Source: Epiperipatus broadwayi
Taxonomy: Eukaryota; Onychophora; Udeonychophora; Euonychophora; Peripatidae
Length of the DNA stretch: 64,000 nt
Direction of reading: 5' to 3'
Assembly: GCA_028023455.1 (NCBI GenBank)
Contig: JAQFVV010012446.1
Location: 4,465,501 to 4,529,500, forward strand
The notes under the pieces are model-generated. The model was not told where the DNA came from and did no database searches. It saw only the letters and a list, made by a program, of their open reading frames with translations. The translations under genes were made by a program, and so were the position numbers. Positions 13,880 through 23,835 of this stretch are shown here, piece after piece (the first letter of the stretch is position 1; the number at the start of each line of letters is the position of its first letter).

Positions 13880-13946
13880 GATCTCCAATATACGTATTCC
13901 GTGTTGAATCAGCAGTCATCAGTTGGTCCAGATCGTCATCTCCCCC
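13880..13946 (-). ncRNA. Hammerhead-type ribozyme, family 2 copy a (mutated core)
   Basis: On the minus strand CUGAUGA is at 13,922-13,916. CCAA immediately before it pairs with UUGG just after the predicted UA cleavage step. Stem III is the perfect palindrome AUACGUAU. The GAAA core box reads GGAA, and stem II has lost pairs relative to copy b. It is probably inactive, but it shows that the palindromic stem III is ancestral. Confidence 0.62.
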
Positions 13947-14329
13947 ACATATAATCAGTGCTCAGTTTATATTAAGATAGCAAATCTTCAAACTTTAATG
14001 GACAGGCTCCAATCTTCTCCAACTCTTTAGCCATCCATATCACAGAAACTGATGATGAACTGCCCAAATCCCTTGTTGATGCCAATATCATTGTCATGCC
14101 ATATGGACTTTAAATCACTCCCCCCTCATGTATAGAACCTTATCCATTTACATACACAGAAGAAGGATGGGCAGGATGCAGGCTTAATGTGTAAGATTTG
14201 AAATACAGGCATTCTTCTTATACCTGGAGCTTAACTGTAAATACAGGGGACTTGAACACAGACTTTCAAGCACCCTTCAACTATTCACCCTATCTCATAC
14301 CACTGATACGCATGACCACACACATGTAG

Positions 14330-14400
14330 AAAAGATAAATAATCATAAATTATTATGTGCTGAACCAGCACTCATCAGTTGGTCCAGTTCATCATCTCCC
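14330..14400 (-). ncRNA. Hammerhead-type ribozyme, family 2 copy b (intact stem II, broken core)
   Basis: On the minus strand CUGAUGA is at 14,378-14,372. It is followed directly by a perfect 5-bp stem II, GUGCU with AGCAC, closing the loop GGUUC (14,371-14,357). The first stem II pair is the canonical G-C. The GAAA box has become AUAA and the 3' half of stem I is lost, so this copy should not cleave. Confidence 0.62.
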
Positions 14401-15279
14401 AGAAATATAATCAGTGCTTGGTTTATATTAAGATAGAAAATCTTCAAACTTTAATGGACAGGCTTCAATCCCCTATAATCAAATCTACACTTCAAGTATA
14501 TAAATTATACTTGTATTCAAATATTACTTACGTAATTAGAAAAAAAACATTGATCACATAGTGTAAAAAAATAAATATGTATACTGTGATAATTTAAATT
14601 TCTTTTTTTTGCTTTTAATATGATTTATTTTACTGATTCATTACTCAACAGAATACCAATCATATTATTTCAATATGACTATAGAATTCAATAAAATATT
14701 TTAAAATACCAAAAAAAAAAAAAAAATCACAGTAATCTGTGCTATACTTATTGATAAACAATTTATCCACTAGGTTTATACATGAATTAGCTAGCATTCT
14801 TTTATTAATAATATGCTTAGTTAAGTTAGTTCTTTAATTATTCCTTCTTTTTTTTTTTAAATTTTAAACTTTTTTTATTACCAACTAATCAAAGTTTATG
14901 GTATATTTTGAACCTGTGGTAATGAGTTAACTTTTTTACCATAAGAAACCACTAAAACTGCATATTTTTTATATGAAATTCTTAATTTATGAAGAATTTT
15001 CAGAAAGCAACCGTTCTCATTATCCACACTAAAAAAGTGCTTAAAATGTTGATGTAACTGGAAATTAAATTTATTGATTGCAAACAAATATATTTTTTAA
15101 TTTAAGGAATTGCTTCCACTCAAAAATGAATAAAAATAAAAATTGTTGACTATGTTATGGAGAATTATTCTTAATAACGAATAATATTTGATTTACAAGA
15201 CTAGACATTTAAATTGTCTACATGTTATTAATTCAGGCACATTCAATAATTTTAATAATCTTGCGAAGTAATATTTACT

Positions 15280-15402
15280 AAGGCTGTAACCTCAAGCATG
15301 TGCACGTTAAAATGCGATAGTAGGGACCTCTACAGATCTTAACCACAAGCTTACGTTTTGGATGAAAAGAGGGGAACCCCTCTTTTCTTCAACCTACTTT
15401 CT
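15280..15402 (-). repeat. Diverged PLE-tail-like hairpin
   Basis: A strong hairpin at about 15,364-15,390 pairs GAAAAGAGGGG with CCCCTCTTTTC around a 2-base loop. On the minus strand it is preceded by UUGAAGAA and followed at a short distance by CAAAACG. That order recalls the CUGAAGAA, stem, CGAAACG motif at the PLE end near 24.38 kb. A similar hairpin with the same GGAACC centre lies at about 30,487-30,512. The two sites look like decayed members of one family. Confidence 0.4.
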
Positions 15403-15466
15403 ATATAAATAGGTGAAGCTGAAGCGATGATAAACTTTAATGATACAAATATGTAGTTTGTCCTAG

Positions 15467-15770
15467 TAAAAAGGTAACCAATTCCCTTTTTCCAAGGCCA
15501 TCTGCAGTACCACCTCTAAATCAAATACGTGTTATGTAGCAACATGGTTGAGCTATTCACTACAAAAAATTTAAGGGCTAGCATGTCTAAATCACCAGTT
15601 ACAACATGAAATTTAATAGTGTATTTTGTTCGTTCATAAATTGTCTTCCGTGATCTCTCTGTCATCATGAAATCTTGCAAACAATCTTGAAGTCATTCTT
15701 ATGACTCATGGCTTCACCGTCATATAGTTCGAATCATTTCAGCAGTAATTTTTCTTAATTTAAAACAAAA
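15467..15770 (+). mobile_element. Fragment of TIR element family T (copies at 49.7 and 57.2 kb)
   Basis: The left end begins AAGGTAACCAATTCCC and continues with CATCTGCAGTACCACCTCT, GTGTTATGTAGCAACATGG and ACAAAAAATTTAAGG. These blocks recur in order in the elements at 49,749 and 57,219. The following segment (ACAACATGAAAT, then GACTCATGGCTTCACCGTCA) also recurs. No matching right end was found, so this copy is truncated. Confidence 0.65.
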
Positions 15771-17002
15771 TATAATGTTAACACATTTTTCGGTCATGGG
15801 TTAGGGTACGAAATACAGTATCACATTTAAGGTCGTAATTTATGATTCAGGCATAACAATACTTTAGAAATGTTTGTAGAGAATAGCTAAATTAAATCAT
15901 TATTCAGATATGGATAGCTTGGAAAGAGAATCAACCACCTTTCCATTGGGACACACTGTTAATGTATACAAAAAGTGAGATTTTACTGATCAGATAGATA
16001 TCAATAATCTATATAGTCTTTAATAAATAAATAGAAAATAAATGTTCGATATTGTATTGCTTTTTACATCACATTAGTATTCACAGATGACTGAATTATT
16101 GATTAAAGGTAGTAATATCTCGATTCATAAATACTATAAAATTCAGAAGGCTAATATAAAATAAAATGAACTAATTAGTTTTCACAATTCATTAAAAAAT
16201 GATTGACAATTTGTTACAGTTTACAGAAAACCTATATGATAGAATCAAATTCAAAGTTATACATACAGAGAATAATAAATATTAAGGGCATTTATTATGA
16301 TTAATCTTCCAAGTTCCTCAAGATTAGCTATCCTTTAAATTAGCATTGCTATTTAGAGTAAAAATTTAAACCCTGCAACAATAATTTACATTTGATATTG
16401 ATTTTTTTTATAGTAAGAGAAGTGAAAGACTATTTTCATTATTTTTTTCCTATTCTGCATTTATTTTATGAATCCCCTTCCTTCCTTCTTACCCATTAAC
16501 TAATGACTCCTGTGTATTTATCTATTACATTCATCGTAAAATAAATGGATATCATTATATACTTTATAATTATTTTTTTTTAAAACAAATCTGTTTTCTT
16601 AATTGTGGTTTTTTTGCTTTTTTATATATTTTTATTTATTCTTTTTTTTTTTTTTTTAGTCTGTTTGAAAAATCTTGTAATTCTATTTTCACCTATTTCC
16701 CGATTTTTAATCTAATTAAAACTTTACACATTCCCAATGAAAATATATATACTTTTTTAGAATTTACAAAAAATTAAAATATCTAATCTTATAGGGATTC
16801 GGTACTCTTTATGATACTGCCATCAAGTGGTATTAAACTGTATCTAAATTTTCTTAATCCCTAATTTCTGGAACTATATGAAATTAAAAAGGACAAAATA
16901 ATATAGATATATAAATTTAAGGATAAGCTTTTAGTCACAAAAGTAAGAAATGCACTAAAAATTAAAAAATATGTATATTTTTTTTTATTCAAGGCATGAG
17001 AC

Positions 17003-17254
17003 GATCATATTTAGAAATTCACAAATCAGATTCCCAAAGAATCGGGTAAATAAACTTGCAACTAATGATTTCTTTGATCATTGCCAATCTTATGTGTTGG
17101 ATCTGACAAATGGATTGGCATTATTGCAAAAAAAATGGCATTAGTTGCAGCTGATCTGATAAATGCATTGCAGCAATACAACAAAGCGGGTGTTAGTTGC
17201 AAGTTTATTCACGTGATTCTTTAGAAATTTGATATGTGAATTTCTAAACATGAT
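17003..17254. mobile_element. Foldback element (MITE-like), about 252 bp
   Basis: The two ends are inverted copies. The left end carries ATCATATTTAGAAATTCACA, then AAAGAATC and AATAAACTTGCAACTAA. The right end carries the reverse complements, TTAGTTGCAAGTTTATT and GTGAATTTCTAAACATGAT. Arms are about 65-70 bp with scattered mismatches, and no reading frame lies between them. This is a short non-autonomous foldback; the superfamily is not assigned. Confidence 0.7.
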
Positions 17255-18429
17255 TACCCTTTATTTTTAGTGCATTTTTTACATTTTAGGATGTTTACGT
17301 GAATAAAAATGTTTCTTTAATTATTTTTTTTACATTTTGCTTTTCATAGCATTTAAAACAAAGAATCGTGTTAGGAATCTACTTCAAAAACAAGACTGAA
17401 TTAGTGTTACTAAAAGTGTTCTTGCTGTTTCACAAAGTAGCTTTAAAATCCACTCAGTATATTCAGTCCCAGTTATAAGGTTTTCACTCTAAAATTTTTA
17501 CAACAAGCTCCTGTACAGATTTAAAGAGTAATTATGTAGATATAATATATATAACTTTTATTGTACATACAATATAAACTGTTTTCTTTTCTCTTTTTTT
17601 GCCCTTTTTCCCCTTTGAATAATAATTAAAAGCTTTTTCACCTAAATATTATTCACTATTGAAAAAAAAAAATATCTGTCAAATAACAAAAATAAAAAAA
17701 TTATACTAATAAACGCAAAATTAACCATTGCCGAAAATGTTGAATATAATGAACTATATATCAAAAGAAAAAAATTTTAACACAACTTTAAAAAATAATA
17801 ATTAATTAATCAATGCAAAATAATCAAATAAACAAAATTAAACAGGTAAAATCAAAATTCCTAAATACATTTTAAGAATTTTAGAAAATAATAATAATAA
17901 ATTATAGCATTGCGATAGCTGATTCTGCTAGCTGCGAATAATGAATCACCAAATGGGTATCTAGCTAATTTTAATAAGCAATAAAACAAGAACACTATCA
18001 TAAACTGGTAGTTGACTGGTTTAGAAAAATAATGTAGAAGAGATCCTTTACCCTATAGTCAGTTATAAAAAGTTTTTTTTGAAGACCCATTATCTGATTA
18101 AAGTTAGTCAAAGAGTATTTTAAAAAAAAACAAAAAACAAATCTAACCAAATTGCGAAGAATATTTTTTATGAATGTTATATATTTGATGATCCAAAAAA
18201 CATATACGGGCAAAATAAAAATCTGAGTTAATACCTATTAGAAATATGTATAATTAAAATGAAAAAAAGATCAAAAAGAAGTTAACATCAGCTGTCAAAA
18301 AGTAATAAATGTTCTTAATTAAGAGCTTTTAGAAATTTGAATAATAAAATGGAAAATCTTTACATCAAATGTTTTATATTGATTCTAAATTCATCAAACA
18401 GATGGAATGCTGGAAAATAGTGTGCTTGG

Positions 18430-18600
18430 AATTGTGAATGAATTAAGAAGAAGAGGGTGACCATGACTGTCATGGATGAATAATATGTTTAACAGTATTG
18501 GAAGGATGCAGAAAACAAAAAAAAGGCTGGCCTGGAAACAGTTTATTCATACTGTCATCATTGTTGAAACAATGGATCAAGAGATGATGATAATGATTCA
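18430..18600 (+). mobile_element. LINE 3' end fragment (same family as 55.9 kb)
   Basis: The sequence runs GGTGACCATGACTGTCATGG, then GGAAGGATGCAGAAAACA, then GGAAACAGTTTATTCATACT, and ends in GATGATGATAATGAT. It parallels the fragment at 55,941-56,165 in order and ending. Translated pieces recall the degenerate C-terminus of endonuclease-reverse-transcriptase LINEs. There is no open frame and the call is by homology within the window. Confidence 0.6.
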
Positions 18601-19837
18601 AAAACTTGATTCAGATTTGTTGTAGATGAAACAGATTTTTCTTTTTACAAAAAAAAATGGCATGCAAATGTTCTTGGTAGGTAAGATTTCATCCTACCTG
18701 AAAATCTTTTAGGCAAATTAAATATCTCATAGCGTGAGTTGTGTGAACGATATATATTAATGTGATGGCTTCTTTTATTTTGAGAAACCTTGTGCTGTCC
18801 TCTAGATACATCAGAAGTCATAAACCAAAAGATCAACCAAAAAAAATCAGAAGAGTAAATGAAACAATAAATAAAGTCTCCAAATCTAATTTATACCTAG
18901 CAATTTAAATAAAATAGAATCATATATTTATAAATCAGTTATGAAAACATTGAACTATTTCCATCAAAGCATTTAACATTCATGATTTAAATAATAAGTC
19001 ATACTTAAAAAGACAAGATATCTTTCAATCTCAATAAACTCAAGAGGTTTTTTAATATTCTTTTCTCATCCAATCTAAATAAACATTTGGATTGTTTGCA
19101 AAAGTTAAGAAACTCTCAATATATAATGTAAATTATTACAACTCCTTTGCAAGAAATCACGAAGCTACGTTTACAAAAAATGTAACTCACTTTTGTAAAC
19201 CACTTTGTCTGGTCAACAACAATACTGTGATATAAATGAGTATAATCTTATCATCATAAATAAAATAATGTATACTCTTTCTGCTTTTGAACTTATAATT
19301 TTATTATATATCATTAAGAATTGTGGTTCCTCCTACAAATTGGGTCAACCTCAACAATTATCAGTAATACTGAGCCATTATTGCTAAAATTAAACATGAC
19401 CTCAAAATGTTGTTATACAAAAACTTTTAAAGTGGACTCACCAATAAAACAACACCTGCACGCGCATATTTAGAAGTGGAGTTGTACAAAATCAATATAT
19501 CAAGTCACAATTGTTATGGCTGGTGTCTTTAGCAAAAAGGGCATCTCTACCAGCACAAACAAAAATAACAAACATATTTTTGAAAAACAACTACCCTCTC
19601 TATAAATAAGTTCTTCTTTCAGTTTCATATCTCACTAATTTAATACTAAAAGAGAATAAATTTTAATCTTTCATGCAGCATTATTGATAAGATAAACTAT
19701 AACCTCATAGTCAAAGCTTTTAAATACTATATAAATGTTTGCAAGGAAATCCAAGTCATATATCACATGACTTAATTTAATAAGCTTATATTACAAATGT
19801 TATATAATGAGCGTGCTAATAGCTCTTAACAAGCTTT

Positions 19838-19906
19838 TCTGAATATCCCTATCCCCAGACCAGTTTCTAGTTCTGGTTGTCATCAGTGAGGCGCTAGGAC
19901 ATTCAT
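19838..19906 (-). ncRNA. Hammerhead-type ribozyme, family 1 copy C
   Basis: On the minus strand the core CUGAUGA (19,886-19,880) and GAAA (19,867-19,864) are both intact. Stem III is minimal (A-CUGG-U). The cleavage triplet is GUC, ending at 19,858. UGGGG after it pairs with CCUCA before the core in a 5-bp stem I. The outer helix joins TGAATGTC to GATATTCA with one G-U. Stem II is weak in this copy. Confidence 0.7.
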
Positions 19907-19996
19907 GTATTAGATTAAAAAATACCAGGTCAAGCCGCAGCATTTATCTAACAGTTACATATTAAGTAGACAATCTGAAATTTTTAAATCTAATAC

Positions 19997-20064
19997 CTGA
20001 ATGTCGTAGCGCCTCACTGATGACAATCAGAGCTAGAAACCGGTCTAGGAATAAGGACATTCAG
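19997..20064 (+). ncRNA. Hammerhead-type ribozyme, family 1 copy B
   Basis: On the plus strand CUGAUGA is at 20,017-20,023 and GAAA at 20,036-20,039. The palindrome ACCGGU forms a minimal stem III that could pair fully only in a dimer. The GUC triplet ends at 20,045. A 9-bp outer helix pairs CTGAATGTC (19,997) with GACATTCAG (20,056). Inner stem I is partly decayed (UAGGA opposite CCUCA), so activity is uncertain. Confidence 0.66.
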
Positions 20065-20986
20065 AAAAGATTGTTAAGAACTATTAGCACGCTCATTATA
20101 TAACATATATAAATGTTTATCTTTTTTTTTTCTCTTAACACTCAATTACTAGTCTATAAATATTCCAATCTAGCTATTTTATCCTATACAACCATATTAT
20201 GAAGAGGTACAAATTAGAGGTGTGCTCTCTCCATTTCGCATGTTGTAGAATCATACTTTACACATTACATCAGGTGCTTAGATCAAGTGGAAGATTTACT
20301 TTTTACATATAACATTTACACAATACATCAGATTCATGTATATAGAATTGTATTAGAAACATATGCCGTTTGTACATTACATTAAGCACAATAGAAAATA
20401 TCAAACTTACATAAAGCTAACATATAATCGAAGGCAGAGAGTATCTCTTGGGTGCTATTAACTCAATCAAACAGCTAGACATATAAATTCAGCTGCATCA
20501 TTCTGATCTATGTCTAGATTTTAAAGATGATTAAAACAATTAATTTATTAAAATCTTATATTCTTAACAGCGAATTATTAGTTTACTTAAGATTATTATT
20601 TACCACATGTGATGATTATTTTAATTTTTCTTCAGCAAAGTCATAACAAGTGTAAATTTTGTAATATTAAATATTGTTATTATTGCCTACTTTTAAGTTA
20701 GTCAAGACAATTAGCTAATTTATTTTTCTATGTAATGATAAAGTATTTGATTCATGATTATATGATACTTATGTATTTCTGACCACTCCACTTATAATGT
20801 TTCCACCTGACAATGAAATATTAACTGTAATTTACTGTATGCGAATAAAAATTTCTTCCTTTTGTATAAATTTTCAATAAAGACATCACAATGTTTAAAT
20901 TTTTAAAAACTATCATCAAATAAATCTTATATTTATATCATCTTATTTTTCTCCTTCACTTTTTTTGCATATCTTCATATAATCAT

Positions 20987-21186
20987 ATATTATTTATAAT
21001 ACTTCACTCATATACACTTTAATGCAATTAATTTTCTTAAAAACTTCTTTATTTTCTTACAGTTTCGACTGTCCAGCAGTCTTCTTCAGAGCTCAGATGG
21101 ACAGTCGAAACTGTAAGAAAATAAAGAAGTTTTTAAGAAAATTAATTGCATTAAAGTGTATATGAGTGAAGTATTATAAATAATAT
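20987..21186. repeat. Near-perfect 200-bp inverted repeat with hammerhead-like centre
   Basis: Arms of about 88 bp (20,987-21,074 and 21,099-21,186) are almost identical inverted copies around a 24-bp spacer. The innermost arm bases, GACTGTCC and GGACAGTC, belong to a hammerhead-like motif. This is a recent inverted duplication or foldback insertion. RNA from either strand would form a very stable hairpin. Confidence 0.85.
21058..21092 (-). ncRNA. Hammerhead-like motif in inverted repeat
   Basis: On the minus strand CUGAAGA (21,089-21,083) is followed by one extra A. A 5-bp stem, GACUG with CAGUC (21,081-21,077 and 21,071-21,067), comes next, and then GAAAC (from 21,066). The extra A and the stem-GAAAC order match the motif at the PLE end near 24.38 kb. 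Stem I is weak, so cleavage activity is uncertain. Confidence 0.5.
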
Positions 21187-21324
21187 ATATTTATATCATA
21201 AAAGCAGCTTGTGTGTGTGGGGGGGGGGTTTACAATCTATAAAGGACTATAAACTAGCGATAAAACTTCTGATCAAATACTTTACATGCATTAGTTATAA
21301 AAAAAATTTATAAAATGTTCTTAC

Positions 21325-21496
21325 TTAATTGAGTAGATGCCTCAATCATCCGCCAAACTGAATTCTGTATTCTTCCAAAAAAACTATAAAGGGAAGGTTG
21401 CAAACCATCTGCTAAAATATCAAAAACGGCTGGACATAATTTGTGTAAAATTTTATAACCAATTGCAGGTGTCTCTTTAGTATCCCCAAGGCTTGC
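21325..21496 (-). CDS. RUSC1/2: RUSC-like protein, coding exon 4 (RUN domain)
   Basis: This 172-nt exon (57 codons plus 1 nt) lies between acceptor ATTTTAG and donor GTAAG. It encodes ASLGDTKETPAIGYKILHKL, then CPAVFDILADGLQPSLYSFF and GRIQNSVWRMIEASTQL. The run HKLCPAVFDILADGLQP followed by SVWRMIEAST matches the N-terminal half of the RUSC-family RUN domain, where LCPA and the Trp-containing helix are conserved. Phase 0 entry from exon 3 and phase 1 exit to exon 5 both fit. Confidence 0.9.
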
Positions 21497-21961
21497 CTAA
21501 AATAAAAATAAACAAAGATTCATACCTGTGCATTCAAATTAATAATTAAGACCAAAAAAAGAATCCAATAAATCATTACAAACATACCATAATTATAATA
21601 TTTCCATAATAGAATTTTCGCTACACCACTCACTTTCAAGCAAGATAATAGGTTTCTATCTGCTTTTAACAAATGTGGAGGGGTATAATCATAAGCATAT
21701 GACCAAAGACATATAAAAAAGATGTCTATGGTCATATGTTTAAGATTACATACCTCCACAAGGTGTGTAAAAGCGGATGGAAACCACTTCCTACCTTTGC
21801 GTGAGAATGGTGCAGTGAAATTACACTTCACAAATATTATTCATTAAGTGGATAATCTTTAGTCTAATGAATAACTAATAAAAATTATTACATCATAATT
21901 ATCATTTTATGATATAATAATCCAAATAAAATTTGTCAAGTACTAAAAATAAAAAAAGAAT

Positions 21962-22057
21962 CATTTTATTGCCCGAGAGTTCATAAGAAGTTCAAGGATC
22001 CGAAGTCTCAGAACTCTTACACTACAGAGACCGATACTCTACCACTATACTAAACTC
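21962..22057 (-). mobile_element. tRNA-derived SINE, copy 2
   Basis: On the minus strand the head GTTTAGTATAGTGGTAGAGT is a clear A-box region. The tail GAACTTCTTATGAACTCTCG followed by GGCAATAAAA matches the other family members. Confidence 0.72.
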
Positions 22058-22829
22058 CACAGAACAAAGTAGATTAATAGGACAGTTTCGTGAATGAGGA
22101 AAGCATGACAATAGGTAATATCTTCATTTAGATTTCTTTTTATGCGAAATTATTTTTTCCAATATATGTTCCTTTTAAAAACATTTCATTTATATGTAGC
22201 ATCTGTAAATGCTGAGAAAGAGGCAACAGGGAAGCAGATTCATTTATTATTAATAGACTCTCCACTCACTCAATCATTAACAAAATATTTATACCTTAAT
22301 ATAAATAGTAGAAAGCTAAAACGGTTTCAGTAACATATTTAATATAAAGCTTCTGCAGATTAAACTAAACCATGTTTTAAAGCTACCATAGGGGAAATTT
22401 TCTTTTCTCCAGATCCATCTGGATTTGATCTTCCTAAATGCAACTAGAGTTTCATCAAAAGATTCAGAACAACCCATGGTTGTTAAGCTCATCTCCTTTA
22501 TAAACAGAATTTAACAGCCATTGGTCTATGAAAGCACGGACAAACTAAAACCATGAACGGCACAGCTAAAGTGGCAGAAATGAAGGACTTAATAGAGTCA
22601 CTCTCGATTCTATGATAAATAATCGAGAATTTTAGTATTGGAATTGAAAATACATTAGAAGAGTAAAAATGCAGTATGTAAGTTTGGTTTAAATGACAAA
22701 AATGAGGTTAATTTCTTACCGAATTTGCAGAAAAACTACGTAAAATTAATTCTTTTTTTTTTTTTAATAAAAAAAAAAATGTAAAAAGAAAATGCACATA
22801 AATAAAACAAGTCTTCAGAAATTAATTAT

Positions 22830-23139
22830 ATTTTGACTAATAGAAAATGTATTTCAAGACTATAATGTATTTAAAAGATTCAACATATGAAACGATCATC
22901 AATTAATGAGATATAAGATATATATTATGGCATAACTGAAGAGAAACAGTATTAGCAATTGGTATCTTGAACGTTCAAAAATATGAACAGACCATGACTT
23001 ACGTATTTATATTTTGACTAACAGAAAACGTATTTAAAAGATTCAACACAAGAAGCAATCATCAATTAATGAGACTTAAAATATATATTATGGCATAACT
23101 GAAGAGACAAAAATTTATTTAGAAACAGTATTAACAGTT
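22830..23139 (+). repeat. Satellite-like tandem monomers, left block
   Basis: About two monomers of 150-175 bp share TATATTTTGACTAAYAGAAA, AAAAGATTCAACA, ATCAATTAATGAGA and GGCATAACTGAAGAGA. A third related monomer lies at about 24,690-24,900, on the far side of the PLE palindrome. The PLE dimer therefore appears to have inserted into this array. Confidence 0.7.
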
Positions 23140-23334
23140 GTATTTTTATATTGGACTATTTCCATCATCTAATATGTGTGTTGAATGTCTTTAGAAAAGT
23201 TTAATTTTTAGTTAAATATTCCAAATGCATTCAACTGTTAGTAATATCACAGCAAACAGATTAGTATATGCACCAACTGTTAGTAATATCACAGCAAACA
23301 AATGTTAATAATATCACAGCAAACAGGTTAGTAT

Positions 23335-23386
23335 ATGCACAACGTTTCGAGAGGTATTTTTCTCCCCTCTTCTTCAGGTGTTGCTG
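23335..23386 (-). ncRNA. Hammerhead-like motif, PLE 3' end, left arm
   Basis: This is the mirror copy of the motif at 24,358-24,408. On the minus strand CUGAAGA is at 23,377-23,371 and GAAA at 23,348-23,345, with the same stem II between. Confidence 0.5.
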
Positions 23387-23406
23387 GCCTGACCAGTGAC
23401 AGTACT

Positions 23407-23498
23407 AGCATGGGATTCGAACCTGGGTCCTTAGATTCTTGATTATTGAAATTTAAGGTAACGCTCTAACCAACTGAGCCATCCTGCCAAAGGCAACA
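23407..23498 (-). repeat. tRNA-like segment in PLE arm, left copy
   Basis: On the minus strand the A-box TGGCTCAGTTGG and the B-box GGTTCGAATCC are perfect. No acceptor stem or proper T-stem forms, so it is tRNA-derived rather than a working tRNA. Confidence 0.65.
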
Positions 23499-23519
23499 GT
23501 ATGTAGTAATTTCATATAC

Positions 23520-23835
23520 TTATCTATGAGGTTCCTCCTGATTTCTCCACTTTTTCCTCAGAGCAAAGTTGATTAGTGATTTCCATACATTATGTATAGT
23601 CACACTAGGTTGGCTTATGGGATTTTTTGCCATTGTCATGTGAGCAGCTTCTTTAAATTTTCTTCTTTGTACCTTTTCTTCTTTATCCAATATTTTTGTA
23701 TTTTCCCAATTGAACGTATGTTCATTGGTCCATACATGGTCTGCTACCTTAGACACATCTGTTTTCTCTCTTCTAATCATCAGTTTATGTTCTTGCAAGC
23801 GCTTTTGAATGGGACGGCTGGTCTCACCAATATAT
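23520..23835 (-). pseudogene. GIY-YIG endonuclease fragment, left arm of PLE dimer
   Basis: This is an inverted copy of the right-arm frame, starting inside the GIY-YIG motif at YIGETSRPIQKRLQEH. It lacks the first half of the domain (the CIYEIPCECGRT segment), which exists only on the right side. The remaining residues match the right copy. The apparent N-terminus reading beyond 23,835 comes from the central spacer and is not part of the protein. Confidence 0.82.

Larger units (their letters stand above)
13783..14485 (-). mobile_element. Tandem pair of family-2 hammerhead units (retrozyme-like)
   Basis: Two direct copies of a non-coding unit lie head to tail. The first runs about 13,783-14,245; the second, truncated, runs about 14,246-14,485. 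Landmarks recur at a spacing of 456-463 bp: GGGGAYTTGAAYRCAGAC at the start, then CACACACATGTG or CACACACATGTA, the hammerhead core, and ACTTTAATGGACAGGC. Each unit carries a hammerhead motif on the minus strand and there is no long open reading frame. Head-to-tail monomers of a few hundred bp with a type I hammerhead are the known layout of retrozymes, non-autonomous elements copied through circular RNA. The family assignment is inference. Confidence 0.75.
19798..20105. mobile_element. Foldback element made of two inverted family-1 hammerhead sequences
   Basis: The 308-bp element is an inverted repeat with arms of about 115-120 bp. The arms start TGTTATATAATGAGCGTGCT on the left and end with its reverse complement on the right. 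A central spacer of about 65 bp separates them. Each arm contains one hammerhead-type core, minus strand on the left and plus strand on the right. The central spacer is related to sequence beside the family-1 hammerhead at 46.8 kb, so this looks like an inverted dimer of a small hammerhead element. Confidence 0.75.
7084..21324 (-). other. RUSC1/2: RUSC-like gene, intron 4
   Basis: This is a 14.2-kb phase-1 intron. Listed separately are a SINE at 8.0 kb, the tandem family-2 hammerhead units at 13.8-14.5 kb, a repeat hairpin at 15.3 kb, a TIR-element fragment at 15.5 kb, a foldback at 17.0 kb, a LINE tail at 18.4 kb and foldbacks at 19.8 and 21.0 kb. A further tRNA-like B-box (GGTTCGAG on the minus strand) lies near 8,240. 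A short GA microsatellite is at about 9,970-9,988. In 8,300-13,700 I see only AT-rich sequence with homopolymer runs. Confidence 0.75.

Noticed and set aside
14050-14080. CUGAUGAUGAACUG on the plus strand within the retrozyme-like unit (also near 54,485)
   Set aside because: There is no GAAA box at the right distance and no flanking stems; shared only because the units are homologous.
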